From Strobilurus pachycystidiatus (lineage: Eukaryota; Basidiomycota; Agaricomycetes; Agaricales; Physalacriaceae): a stretch of 64,000 nt of DNA. The notes under the pieces were generated by a model. That model saw only the letters and a list, made by a program, of their open reading frames with translations. It made no database searches and was not told the DNA's origin. Shown here in pieces: positions 25,229 through 35,073 of this stretch (position 1 is its first letter; each line of letters starts with the position of its first letter). The position numbers and the translations under genes are program-made. The stretch covers positions 124,001 through 188,000 of the forward strand of contig JAHLMK010000016.1 of NCBI GenBank assembly GCA_019915135.1. Reading direction: 5' to 3'.

Positions 25229-25250
25229 TGGAGCCCACCGCGAGTCGAAC
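25229..25250 (+). promoter_or_regulatory. Putative tRNA primer-binding site
   Basis: Two bases after the LTR, a TGG-starting segment reads as the reverse complement of a tRNA 3' end, including the T-loop complement TCGAAC. Spacing from TGG to TCGAA is two bases shorter than in a canonical tRNA, so pairing may be perfect only over the acceptor end. It does not match the tRNA-Arg gene at 39662. Confidence 0.6.
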
Positions 25251-25587
25251 GTTGACCGGCCTTCAGAACCGCTATCCCTGTTCATCCGTTCTTCCGTCTG
25301 CCGCCACCGCCACTCGTTACACGACATACAGTTTGCCGCCGTCACTGTTATTCCGCCTTTCCGTTCAACGCTGCTTGCCAAGCAGCTGTACCTTTCTTGC
25401 ACAACCCCATCCGCACCAGGTTCCAACTGCTGCCGTTATTCCCTTCCTTCCATTCCGTCGATATTTCCATCTGTAGACCGCGTACAGCATCGCCCCTGCT
25501 GGCCGTTGGTCTCACTTCCCTCCCTATCTGCTACGCCACCATCGCCGCTATCCGCAGACGCCTCATATTGCAGACGCATGCTTTCGA

Positions 25588-26892
25588 ATGCCATCCTCTG
25601 ATGCTCTTGACGACTTGCCGAGTCGCAGAGACAAGCGTGCACCGCGTTTCTACTCCGATGAACTTGAGGATTTCGAAAATTTCCTTTGTCAGTTCCGGGC
25701 ACTAGCCAGTGATTACGGACTCACAAGTGGCGAGAAGGTTCATGGCATCATCCGCTACACTGACCGCAACACTCGAGAGTACTGGAAGTCATTCGACGGC
25801 TATGATGACCGGGTCAGCCGTTGTCATTGGCCCACTTTCAAAGACGAACTTACCTGCCGCTATACCACTCGCACTCTCGACGATCTCGTCCGCGACACGC
25901 AGCGGAAAAGGATGTCATCGTACTGTGACCTCGAACGCTACCACAGCAGGTTCCAGGTTGCTTCCCGACTTCTGAAAAAGACCGGCGTCGTTACGAAGCG
26001 AGACTTGCGCCGATATTTTTGGAAGGGTGTCCCGTGCAGTCTCCGAGACCGCCTCTCCGTACGCATACTCCGGTACGACAGGTCATGGGATGGAGTTTCT
26101 GCCCCGGAGATCGCTGCAGTCCTGGATGCCGCCCGATACAGTTCGGGCAATGATTCCGATGATGAGGGTGATTCCGACGAAGATGGAGAGGAGAGTGATG
26201 CCGATGAGGGCCTAGAGGGAGAAGAGGAGGCTGAGTTCAGCCATCAGGAGAGAAATAAAGAGGACACACCCACCGCCAAAACCGGCACCACCAGCACCAC
26301 CGATACCGACGCCGACACCGACACCAGCACCGACACCGACAGCAGTACCGACGTCAGCAGCACTACCGACACTGAGTCAACTCCACCAGAGTATTTCCAT
26401 CCATCCCCGCTGCTCGACACGACCCCGTTCGGCACAGACGTTGCACCAGAAATTCCACAAAATGTTGAAGACGAATGGATCTCTTTCATGGGAATGATGA
26501 GCGAGGAAGATGATGATGAAGTAGCCGCAGAGATGATGAGAGAGATAGGAAAGATGTCCGCCGTTGGACACGAGGATACCGTGATGAAAGACGACGAACT
26601 GACACCGCTACCGACAGCATTAGACGTGCCAGTATTGAGAGCCGAGCCGAATGCACTCACATACAAGAATTACCGAACCAATACCGCCGATATCCAGCAG
26701 ACATCATCCATGACTCCCGCCGTTCTTCCAGTCGCAGCTACCCAGGCATGCATCCTGCATGTCCATAATCAAACCCCATCATCATTCCTTATTGTTGGCA
26801 TTGCCTCACAGACCAAACTCAGTCCACAGCGCGGGTTCCATGTTGAGCAGGACGAGATGGCACGGATACACGCTTTTCGAGATGCAGGTTGA
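25588..26892 (+). CDS. Gag-like protein of the LTR element
   Basis: A single exon of 434 residues. The N-terminal 180 residues have the capsid-like pattern of Ty3/Gypsy-type fungal gag proteins: FYSDELEDFENFL, then RYTDRNTREYWKSFDGY and alternating helices ending WDGVSAPEIAAVLDAA. The C-terminal half is acidic, with Asp/Glu runs and a Thr-Asp dipeptide tract (about residues 230-265). There is no CCHC zinc knuckle and no protease motif. It presumably assembles particles that package the element's RNA. The frame is fully open, matching the identical LTRs. Assignment rests on fold pattern and context. Confidence 0.75.
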   Translation: MPSSDALDDLPSRRDKRAPRFYSDELEDFENFLCQFRALASDYGLTSGEKVHGIIRYTDRNTREYWKSFDGYDDRVSRCHWPTFKDELTCRYTTRTLDDLVRDTQRKRMSSYCDLERYHSRFQVASRLLKKTGVVTKRDLRRYFWKGVPCSLRDRLSVRILRYDRSWDGVSAPEIAAVLDAARYSSGNDSDDEGDSDEDGEESDADEGLEGEEEAEFSHQERNKEDTPTAKTGTTSTTDTDADTDTSTDTDSSTDVSSTTDTESTPPEYFHPSPLLDTTPFGTDVAPEIPQNVEDEWISFMGMMSEEDDDEVAAEMMREIGKMSAVGHEDTVMKDDELTPLPTALDVPVLRAEPNALTYKNYRTNTADIQQTSSMTPAVLPVAATQACILHVHNQTPSSFLIVGIASQTKLSPQRGFHVEQDEMARIHAFRDAG

Positions 26893-27014
26893 TCGACGTG
26901 CAGAAGAGAGCGCTGCCGCTGCCGAATCGGGACCACATTCACACGGCCAACGGATCGGGACAGCTGAGCGCCAAGGATCGACCAGGAGGTCGATATTTAA
27001 AAGTTTGTATGGGA

Positions 27015-27240
27015 TGTAGGTGTTCACGGCGCGCTACGCGCTAAGAGCACCACCTTCTGATATCACACCTTTATAGTAGCACCCTCGTATCTCACACGTA
27101 TCACATGCAGTACGTCCATATTAGTATGTCTTTCATTGTAACAGTATATAGGTCCTAGCTAGTCGTAGTGAAGAGACACGAATCCACTACCCATCTGCAC
27201 CGAGTCCGAGTCAGAGGCTCTAAGAGTCTCTGTACTTACA
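27015..27240 (+). repeat. Right LTR
   Basis: 226 bp identical to the left LTR; followed by the duplicated ATGG. The polypurine tract just upstream is weak (GTATGGGA). Confidence 0.95.
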
Positions 27241-27423
27241 ATGGTGTTCAATGAGCAAGATAACAGGGCACACACATAGCACTATGACTGTCGAAGACGG
27301 ACTGGTGGTGATCGTCGAAAAGAAGGCAAACAACTTACACGTGATCAATTGCAACTTGATCAGGACCATCACGACTAGAATCGACGTACAATCTCCTCGC
27401 GTTTGCACTACAATCCTACTGTT

Positions 27424-29934
27424 ATGCCTATCGTTGGATCGCATTTCAAGGCGTCTTGCGAGTATTTCAAGAGTCTCGAGGAACTCGATGCCTGGAAAGC
27501 GACGCCCAAACAGAAGCTCACGGCTCCGTTGAAATATCATCCTCCAGCTGGCGCGAACGAGAAAGGAGGAAAACTTCTGGTTCGTATGCAGCGTAATCAG
27601 GCGACAAAGTTGCTCACGTTGTCATGTTTCAGGTCTGCCACGATTACAAGGTCTGCTGAAACTAGGTTAAACATGGTTCGCGATCTTATATCGACTGATT
27701 AGGGCGGATATACCGAGAGCCCATTCGCGATGTCGTACACGTTCAACTATTGGAACGTATGCGATAGTTTTGTCTAGTAAGAACCTCCTCTCCCGGGTAA
27801 GTGTACCATCTTATCTAAAATTCTAGCTTCTCTCATCACCGCGTAACAATACCACCTCCGGGATGGATATCTGCAGCCCATCGACAGGGTGTGAAGATGC
27901 TCGGCGTTTTGTAGGCAAATTTTATATCTCTCTGTTTGTACGTTGAATGTTATCTCAGGATCTTCGAAGGTGGTGCCGAAGCAGACTGTCTGCGTCTCCT
28001 CGTCGGTAAACTACCGAAGAATCCTACGGGACCCGCCAAGCAGCATACCAGCTCAATGCCCGTCTCCCCGCACTATGCGCGCCTTCTTGCCGATCTGGCA
28101 TACGAGCGGGGGTTTGATGGTTATCTGCTCAATTTCGAGTGTCCGCTTCAGGGTGGGGTCGAAGAGACGCGGGCTTTATCGGCTTGGATCACTATCCTAC
28201 AACAGGAGCTGAGGGAACGCGTCGGTGAGTGGGCCGAGGTCAGCTGGTAGGAAGTCATCTTGCGGCATGTATAGCTCTGTTGCTGATGACATCGAACAGG
28301 TACGATAGCGTGATTGTGAACGGTCAGCTCGCATGGCAGGATCGATTGAATAGCTTGAATTTGCCCTTCTTTCTTTCATCCCACTCGCTATTCGGGAACT
28401 ACACTGTCAGTCGTTTCCTTTCTCAAAGCTCTGGAACTGAACCCGGCTCTTTGACCTCTAGTGGCGTAACGACTACCCTACTCGGACAGCGGAATACTTC
28501 CTCAGTCTTGATCCTACCTTGACGGGCTCTCATCCCCAGGGGCACTTTCCTAATAAAGCCCTTCGAGATATCTACATGGGTATCGACGTCTGGGGACGCG
28601 GTAGTCACGGCGGTGGCGGTTTCGGATCATACAAGGCTCTTTCGCACATCTCACCTGAATCCCTTGGGTTGAGCGTCGCAATCTTTGGACAGGCCTGGAC
28701 TTGGGAGAGCGAACAGGACAAGGAAGGATGGTCATGGTCGCAATGGTGGGATTACGAAAAGACGCTATGGGTGGGATGCGACGATAACGACAAGGTTCGT
28801 GTCCCAGAGGTGCCGAATAGGCAAGGTGAACCGGACTGCGCTCATGGACCGTTCCTGCCTCTATCTTCGTTCTTCTCCAAGCACCTGCCCCCGATGCTCG
28901 AGAAGCTCGCCCTACATACCACTTTCTCACCAGGTGTCGGCCGGGGATGGTGGGTCAATGGTAAAAGAGTCTTCGAAAGCAGGACTGGGTGGACGGACGT
29001 CGATAAACAGACGAGTATCGGTGATCTTGTGTGGCCGCGACCTACGGTCTCGTGGCATGGAGATGGCGACGAGGATTTTAGTGGGGAAGTGCTGATCGCA
29101 CCGGAAATCTCTATGGATGATGCCTGGAACGGAGGGAGCTCGTTAAAGATGACTCTCGGCGAAAAGGGAGTCGAAGAGACATCAGCCTACAGATGCGTTT
29201 GGGTCCCTATCCAATCCCTCGATCTATCCTCCGGCCATGTCTACGAGGCCGTCCTCGTATACAAACTGGTCGCCCATGCCGACTTGGATGTCAGCTTGTC
29301 GGTCAAGGGAACGACAGTTGCGGTTACCGTCAATGCGAAGGCTGATAACGACACGACTCTATCTGATGGCTGGACCAAACTGTCGATTTCGTTCAGCACC
29401 GACGAATCGCTAGCGTCTGCCGCCGTGGGTTTGGTGATTGCCATAGTTCTAGAGGGTGAACCACTCGAAGCATCCCTCCTCCTCGGTCAGCTGAACGTCT
29501 TCTTGGCGCAGTCATACGCCGTTTCCGACCCGATGCTGCTGTGGGCCGAATTCGACGATAGCGCCAGTACGCTCACTTGGGAGGTTGCGGCGTCATTTCG
29601 TCCCCTCACTGGATTGTTCATCACTTCCCCGGAGGATCCAGTACCGGCTTGGGAGATATCACCTTCCCAGTCAACATGGTTTCCTCGATTCGCATACTTC
29701 AATGTATACGCAAGTCCATTCACAACGGACGTCTATGTTGGTGGACCCGAGGATGCGAGCGTAGTCTGGATTGGAACATCCGGCTATGGATTCGACGCGC
29801 AGTGTTTTGACGTGATTATGGCGAACTTGCCGTTCAAGGGTAGCGATAATGTGCGCTTTTTTATTCAAGGTGTCTTAGATACGGGCGAAGTTTTGCCCTG
29901 GGAGCGATGTGTATTTGTTGACAAGTTGGTCTAG
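27424..29934 (+). CDS. GH85 endo-beta-N-acetylglucosaminidase (ENGase)
   Basis: Seven exons join in phase: 27424-27579, 27633-27650, 27703-27776, 27827-27910, 27959-28246, 28300-28405 and 28462-29934, for 732 residues. Family GH85 enzymes cut the chitobiose core of N-glycans. Diagnostic segments are the N-terminal CHDYKGGY..SYTFNYWNVCDSFVYFSHH, IPPPGWISAAHRQGVKMLGVLIFEGG, and GYLLNFEC, which holds the catalytic pair Asn169 and Glu171 of the substrate-assisted mechanism; WYDSVIVNGQLAWQ follows. The C-terminal half is beta-rich as in GH85 accessory domains. No signal peptide is visible, so the enzyme is probably cytosolic and acts on free or misfolded-protein glycans. Exon 2 is only 18 bp (VCHDYK) yet lies within the conserved core. 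The start is 183 bp after the LTR element. Confidence 0.9.
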
Positions 29935-30666
29935 AGCTTATCTTATACATCGTAGATATTGATTGCTGCGAATTGATTGTGCTCGTTCGTGTACTGGATC
30001 AACACTACCATCTCACTTCGTTTGTGATTGTCGAATATCACCGACGACAAATCTGTTGAATTCAATTTCGGACTAATCAAATTTGCCACATCTACTCAAC
30101 ATCTATCGACCCGTCTTGGACGGGTACTGGAGTTGTTCAGGCTCCAGCTTGGCTCGCGGATCACTCCTCTAATATCCATCGACGACGAGACGACGAAAAG
30201 ATTGGCCTGAAGTATCGTCCAATTGACTCTAAACGATGCGATTTTTACAATCGTAGTCGGTGCATACCAGTCGCCGGCCATGAAAACAGCACATCGCATC
30301 GCACTTTGTTTGAACATTAGACCACTTCGTCGCAATTTGTTACTGACAAGTGGAAATAAGTTCCTACCAGCTCTAGAACGTACAAGTGCTCACAAAACTG
30401 AATAGCATCTCTAGAACTGGTGGCAATATCTCGCACTCTCGAGGTAGAACTATCATTGAGTCAACGATCCTTGCGCCGCCACTTGGGGTCTGATGATGCA
30501 TGAAGTCGAAGGGTACGTGGCCGGCGACGACAAGACCAAGTCATAATTAGCCATTTCATTATGACTATCCTACAACACGATTCATAGAGCGGTCCGAGTC
30601 CAAGTTGACACTCCTTCGTCGTCTACTTTCCGGATCCACGAAAAGTGATCTACGTGAGGGAGGAGT
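29935..30666. other. Convergent intergenic region
   Basis: Between the 3' ends of the GH85 gene and the F-box gene. AT-richer than the flanking coding sequence; no gene or repeat recognised. Confidence 0.4.
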
Positions 30667-31806
30667 TCAGCGGACACGCCAAGTCGAGGGATGGGACGTC
30701 TCACAGAGATTGACACGCTGAAGCGCCGCAGGTAGGGAAATGAACTGATCGGCTTTTATTTCGTCGATCTTTGCTTTCTGAGAGGCCACCCAAAGTGAGG
30801 TCGCGAGCAGGGAGAATGTCTTCAGCTTCTTCATGCGCTCCAAGTACGCAAACTGATGCTGTATCGTGTCAGGTAAGATTCAGTTCTGTCAATGAGTTTG
30901 GGAAAGACGTACGAATACTTCCGGCGCGTCGCAGCGGATCGTCAAATTTTCGATTCCCGGAAGCTGGGTTGATATATAGTCAAGGAGGACCTCATACGTG
31001 CGATGCTTGATGCAGACGAGGTTTTTCAGGGTTCTCGCTATCGCAGAATTCTTCAACTCCACAATCGTCGTCTCGATCTCCGCCGCCCCACCAGTGCCAA
31101 ATTCGATTGCGGCACTCTTGAGGACTTTCAGGCATCCCTTGGAGAGCATGCGCCCGAAGTAGTCCCACGGGGCAGCCAGATATTCCAGCTTGTGCAATGG
31201 GACGAATGTGGGAGGTCGGGGAGGAGTTGGGCCGACGAAGGATGGGTGTTGGTGATACGGCGGCATGAGGATTGACAGGTTGCGAAGATTGGGGTGTCCA
31301 TTGATAAAAGGAACGACGTCCGATGGAAGTGCACGCGCCTGGGCGAAGCCTAGCAGAAGGGTGTGCAGACGGGGAAAAAGTGTAGGATTGGCGTGAAAAA
31401 GTTCGAGCGGCCAACTACGATCTTCGGACGATTCGGTGTACATTTGGAAGGTGTGCACATTCTTCAGAAGGGGAAAGGCGAGGAAAAGGTCATTCCAGGC
31501 CTGTACAGTCTGTACGTTTGCTCGCGGATCAAGCGGCTCCGGGTGTGGGGAAAGGTGCAGGCCGACGATACGACAGGATTCAATCGACACCGCCAGTTCC
31601 GGGCGCCCAAGGGCGGAAGCGAAGGACGCCAATGCTCCCTTCTTCGATAAGTCCAACAAAACGTGCCTATACATGAGCGGTTTGGCGATCCGGTTTAGCC
31701 GCTTCGAAACACGGATCCATCCAGCATAATCCCTCTGCCTGGAGTAGCGGACAATGTGCTCGGCCAGCTCATCAGGGAGTACCGCGAAGGACGCCTGTGT
31801 GTGCAT
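30667..31806 (-). CDS. F-box protein
   Basis: Two exons join in phase: 31806-30913 and 30858-30667, for 361 residues. The start is the first ATG before the F-box; the open frame extends upstream without another ATG. Residues 8-55 form an F-box: FAVLPDELAEHIVRY, then DYAGWIRVSKRLNRIAKPLMYRHVLLDLS. The rest has repeated LxxLxxLxL patterns like the leucine-rich regions of Agaricomycete F-box proteins, which are strongly expanded. The F-box binds Skp1 in SCF ubiquitin ligases; the target is unknown. A DCN1-like cullin regulator lies in the same window but far away. Confidence 0.8.
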
Positions 31807-32462
31807 TGGGAATGCCGTAGTGCGAATCGCGACGTGATAGAAATCGAACAAGGATAGACCGCTTACGTACGTGATAGCGCTGCGATCACAATCACTTACC
31901 AAATTCGGACTCGTACCAAAACGAAAGAGTTCGCACTCAGTCCTGACCCAGTAGCATGGCTTTCAAGACTTTCTCACTGTGCCCTATTTTGGACTTCAGC
32001 TTCCATTTAAAGGACAGACAAGCACCCTGCCGGCGGGTATCCTACCCGGGCATTTGGATCACTTTCTCGTTTGTTGCTCTACTGTCCAATGTCTTTTCCC
32101 GACTCAAGCGTTGTCGCCAGCACTCTCTGACACTCGTGGGGTCCCGGATGAGTGCCCTCAATTGTTTCCGAGATGCACACCTGGTAACATCCTGCCAACT
32201 AGGTCTGGGTCATAACTTATGTCCGGCGCAGATCAACGAATATATTTCCTATCCCTGGTATAATCCGCAGATAAACAATCTCCAATCAGTTTGATAGCTA
32301 ACAAGGCGAGTTGGTAGCAGTAAGAAGACCGAGGCGCCAAGGAAGCGAGTTGTAGTCGCCGGACGTGGACGGCGAGATGCCCTGATACAGGTAGCGCAAA
32401 TTGCATGGGCTTATGGTCATCGTTTGGTCAACTGGAATAACATGAGTAAATTCGATTCTTCC
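31807..32462. other. Intergenic region upstream of the F-box gene
   Basis: Contains the F-box gene promoter and the 3' flank of the GH62 gene. No additional gene seen. Confidence 0.4.
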
Positions 32463-33724
32463 TCATTCCGCAGATCCGGAGAACAAAAACCCACCGTTGG
32501 TGCGAATCATCTCGCCGTGGCTGATGTCGTCAGTCCACGCCGTGCCGCTGAACGCAACGTTCGCGGCCCCCGCAAACGGATTGGACTGTGTGGCGGCATA
32601 GGTGGACCACGAGCCTGTGAGAGAGGACGATGTCCACGAGCGGAAGTATCGGCGCCCATCGGTGCCTATGCACTCGACGATGAGTAAGTAAAGGCTGCCA
32701 ACCTTGTACACGTTGGACGCCTCAAACAGGTTGTTTTTGCTCGAGTCGGACAGCGCGATAACGGGATCGCTCATCCCGTTGGGGAAGTTAGCCAGGGTGG
32801 TGTCGGAGCGGTAGAGGTGGCCATTGTCGTCGGAGGAGAAGAGATGGCAGTTGGCGGTGTCGCAGATGACCCACATGTCAACCCAGTAACCGGACCCGAT
32901 GTTTGCTGTGATGATGGAGGGTTGGGATGAGTAGAATGTTTTGGGGGCGCTCCACCCCGACGGGTTTGTGATGTCCGAGTTGGTGGAGTACGCGGCGTTC
33001 CCAGTCTGGTAGACAAGGTACCACAAGTTCTGGGTCGACACGAAGAAGACCTGCGGGGCTGCGCGATATCCGGTGCCAATGGAGGTCGCATCGAGGTAAT
33101 GGTAAGTGGAAGAATTGGCCGCGCTGAAATCCGTGAAAGAGAAGTAGACGAGATTATAGCCTGATGATACCGCCGTGCTGGCGAAAACGTGATATGCGTT
33201 GTTGTAGTACACGATCGAGGGATCTTTCAACGCAGCCAGGTTATGAGAGTCGGAATGGGGACCAATGAGCGCCGCGCTGGAGCTCCATTTGAAGGTGGCG
33301 GGCAGACTCGAGGAGGTGGAGCCGCTAGAGGTGGTAGTGGTTGTTGCGGATGTAGTAGTGCCAGTGGTGGCGCTAGTGGTAGTAGAGGCTGCGGTGCCGG
33401 GAAGACACTGCGAATACCAATCTAGCAACGGTAAGTGCTGAGTTCCATCGCGGTGAACGGTTGTTTCTCACCGTTGCTATATGTGCAGACACCCGAATCG
33501 CACGTAGTCGAGCCACTACGACGCAGATCAGTTGCTCGCCCAGAACAATGTCAAATGAAAAGGGATTTACGTCCAGCCAATCTAGAAAGGAAAAAACGGA
33601 GTGTGTATCAGAGAGAAGCTTGTAATGAGAAGAGTAAGAAGCTTACCCCACCGCATTGGCCGTACAGAGGCGAGCCGGCCAGAGCAACGGAGACCGACGC
33701 AAAAATCACTAGCGACCTGATCAT
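32463..33724 (-). CDS. Secreted GH62 alpha-L-arabinofuranosidase with N-terminal CBM1
   Basis: Four exons join in phase: 33724-33647, 33581-33571, 33515-33472 and 33421-32463, for 363 residues. A signal peptide of about 17 residues is followed by a CBM1 module with its cysteines and aromatics (YGQCGG, GWTG, TTCDSGVC, WYSQCLPG), a Ser/Thr linker, and the GH62 five-bladed propeller. Family landmarks are LKDPSIVYY (base Asp), YWVDMWVI (second Asp) and NLFEASNVY (acid Glu). GH62 enzymes remove arabinose from arabinoxylan; the CBM1 anchors them to cellulose. Exon 2 is only 11 bp and encodes part of the CBM1, and two further introns lie inside or next to the module. This is a plant-cell-wall degradation gene of a saprotroph or plant associate. 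Confidence 0.92.
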
Positions 33725-35073
33725 GTTCCGAAGTGGTCAACCACAGAAGACTGGCTTGGGGCTTTATGGTACGGAAGCTGTAAATCTGGAAAAACTGATG
33801 CATGTTTTGGTTTGAGTTATTTCACCGAGGAATCTCATGCGGAGAAACGATTCAGTTGTTTGGCCCAGATTGGTTGGACGGGGTCAGGCGACCGAATGGT
33901 CATGACTTCCTTCAGCTCCTTCCAGTCTGCACCCATGACCCGCCGACCGACAGCACGCTTTCTGTACTACGAGCCATCTCTTCCACCGAGCGGGGAATCT
34001 CGTCTCACGTCACGATCAATGCGCCGTTGCCATGATATTGGGTAGAGATCGAATTGAGTGCAAGTGGGACGCACCGACACCGACGACAACCCGAACCGAC
34101 GACAAGCCGAGCTCGATATTGCACTCATTACACTGTTACATTCTCACTCGAAGTTTCATGGTGTTTTCCCATCGCTGCTACTGTCAGAACGCGAGTAATT
34201 CAGATAATGTTGAAGCCGACAGAGATGCTGTGTTCTCGCTAACTGTTGAGCACAACAGCAACAGTTCTCAACCTCGCTCGTGACTCGCATACTTGCCACA
34301 ATTTCTGGGAATTCCACCTGTCCCATTTTTAACTCGAGGCACTCCGTTTAACCTTGAACGTACCGTGCAGCCCCCTTCGGCCCTGAGGCATAGCCACATC
34401 CAAGGCAATCATATACGATGCAAAGGCTTTGCTTACATGTCTGGGCCACCGCATCGTCGTTCTGCACCGAGCAGTCGCCGAACTTCTGGAGCAGCGGCAC
34501 ATTCGTCGAGGAACATGCTGCTTTTCACCGATGTCGTACTGCTCCATCCGCCTTCTCGTTCATTGTTTATGCGTGTTGCGACTGGGGAGACAACCTCCTA
34601 CCCACTTGCGTTTTAGTGACGGCGCTGTGACTGAGCCTCGTTTTGCGCCACTGCGCGACTGCGCACCTCGATTTTGGGTCCTGCATCGGAATCTGGATGG
34701 ACTCGACGGAAGATTCATAGTGTCATTTCCCATTAGCCTTATATACACATGTCCAGGGAACTACCTTTATCGGTGCGATACATCATACCTCTCCGAGAAA
34801 CCGATTCAGAGCACGACAGTCGTCTCGCTGCCAGGTACGTCCGTAGATGAGAAAGATCCGCGCGTCACGTTGTTTGTGGACGAGTGTACGCCTCTATTCA
34901 AGTTCATCGACTTCCGCTACACATAAATCATCGAGTGCTGAATACAAATGGTAAGTATCTTATCTAGACGTACAAGTGTCAAGAAGGAATACAATTTACA
35001 GAACAAGCAAGCAAAATATATACAGTTATAAAGATAAGTAACAGCAAGAGCCCCAAACCTTGACGTACACCGG
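33725..35073. other. Intergenic region with an unassigned open frame
   Basis: Holds the GH62 promoter. A plus-strand frame of 165 codons (34429-34926) is open, and its last 60 codons look protein-like (TLFVDECTPLFKFIDF), so it may be the terminal exon of an unknown gene whose earlier exons I could not connect. Not annotated as a gene. Confidence 0.3.

Larger units (their letters stand above)
25001..27240 (+). mobile_element. Gag-only LTR retrotransposon with identical LTRs
   Basis: Direct repeats of 226 bp at 25001-25226 and 27015-27240 are identical base for base and have TG...CA ends. The flanks carry a 4-bp duplication ATGG (24997-25000 and 27241-27244). A tRNA-like primer-binding site follows the left LTR. 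The 1.8-kb interior encodes one gag-like protein and no protease, reverse transcriptase, RNase H or integrase, so the element must rely on enzymes in trans. Identical LTRs indicate recent insertion. It lies between the divergent genes starting at 24953 (-) and 27424 (+), in the space that was their shared promoter. Confidence 0.9.

Noticed and set aside
34429..34926. 165-codon plus-strand frame
   Set aside because: The last third looks protein-like, but upstream exons could not be joined and no family was recognised.
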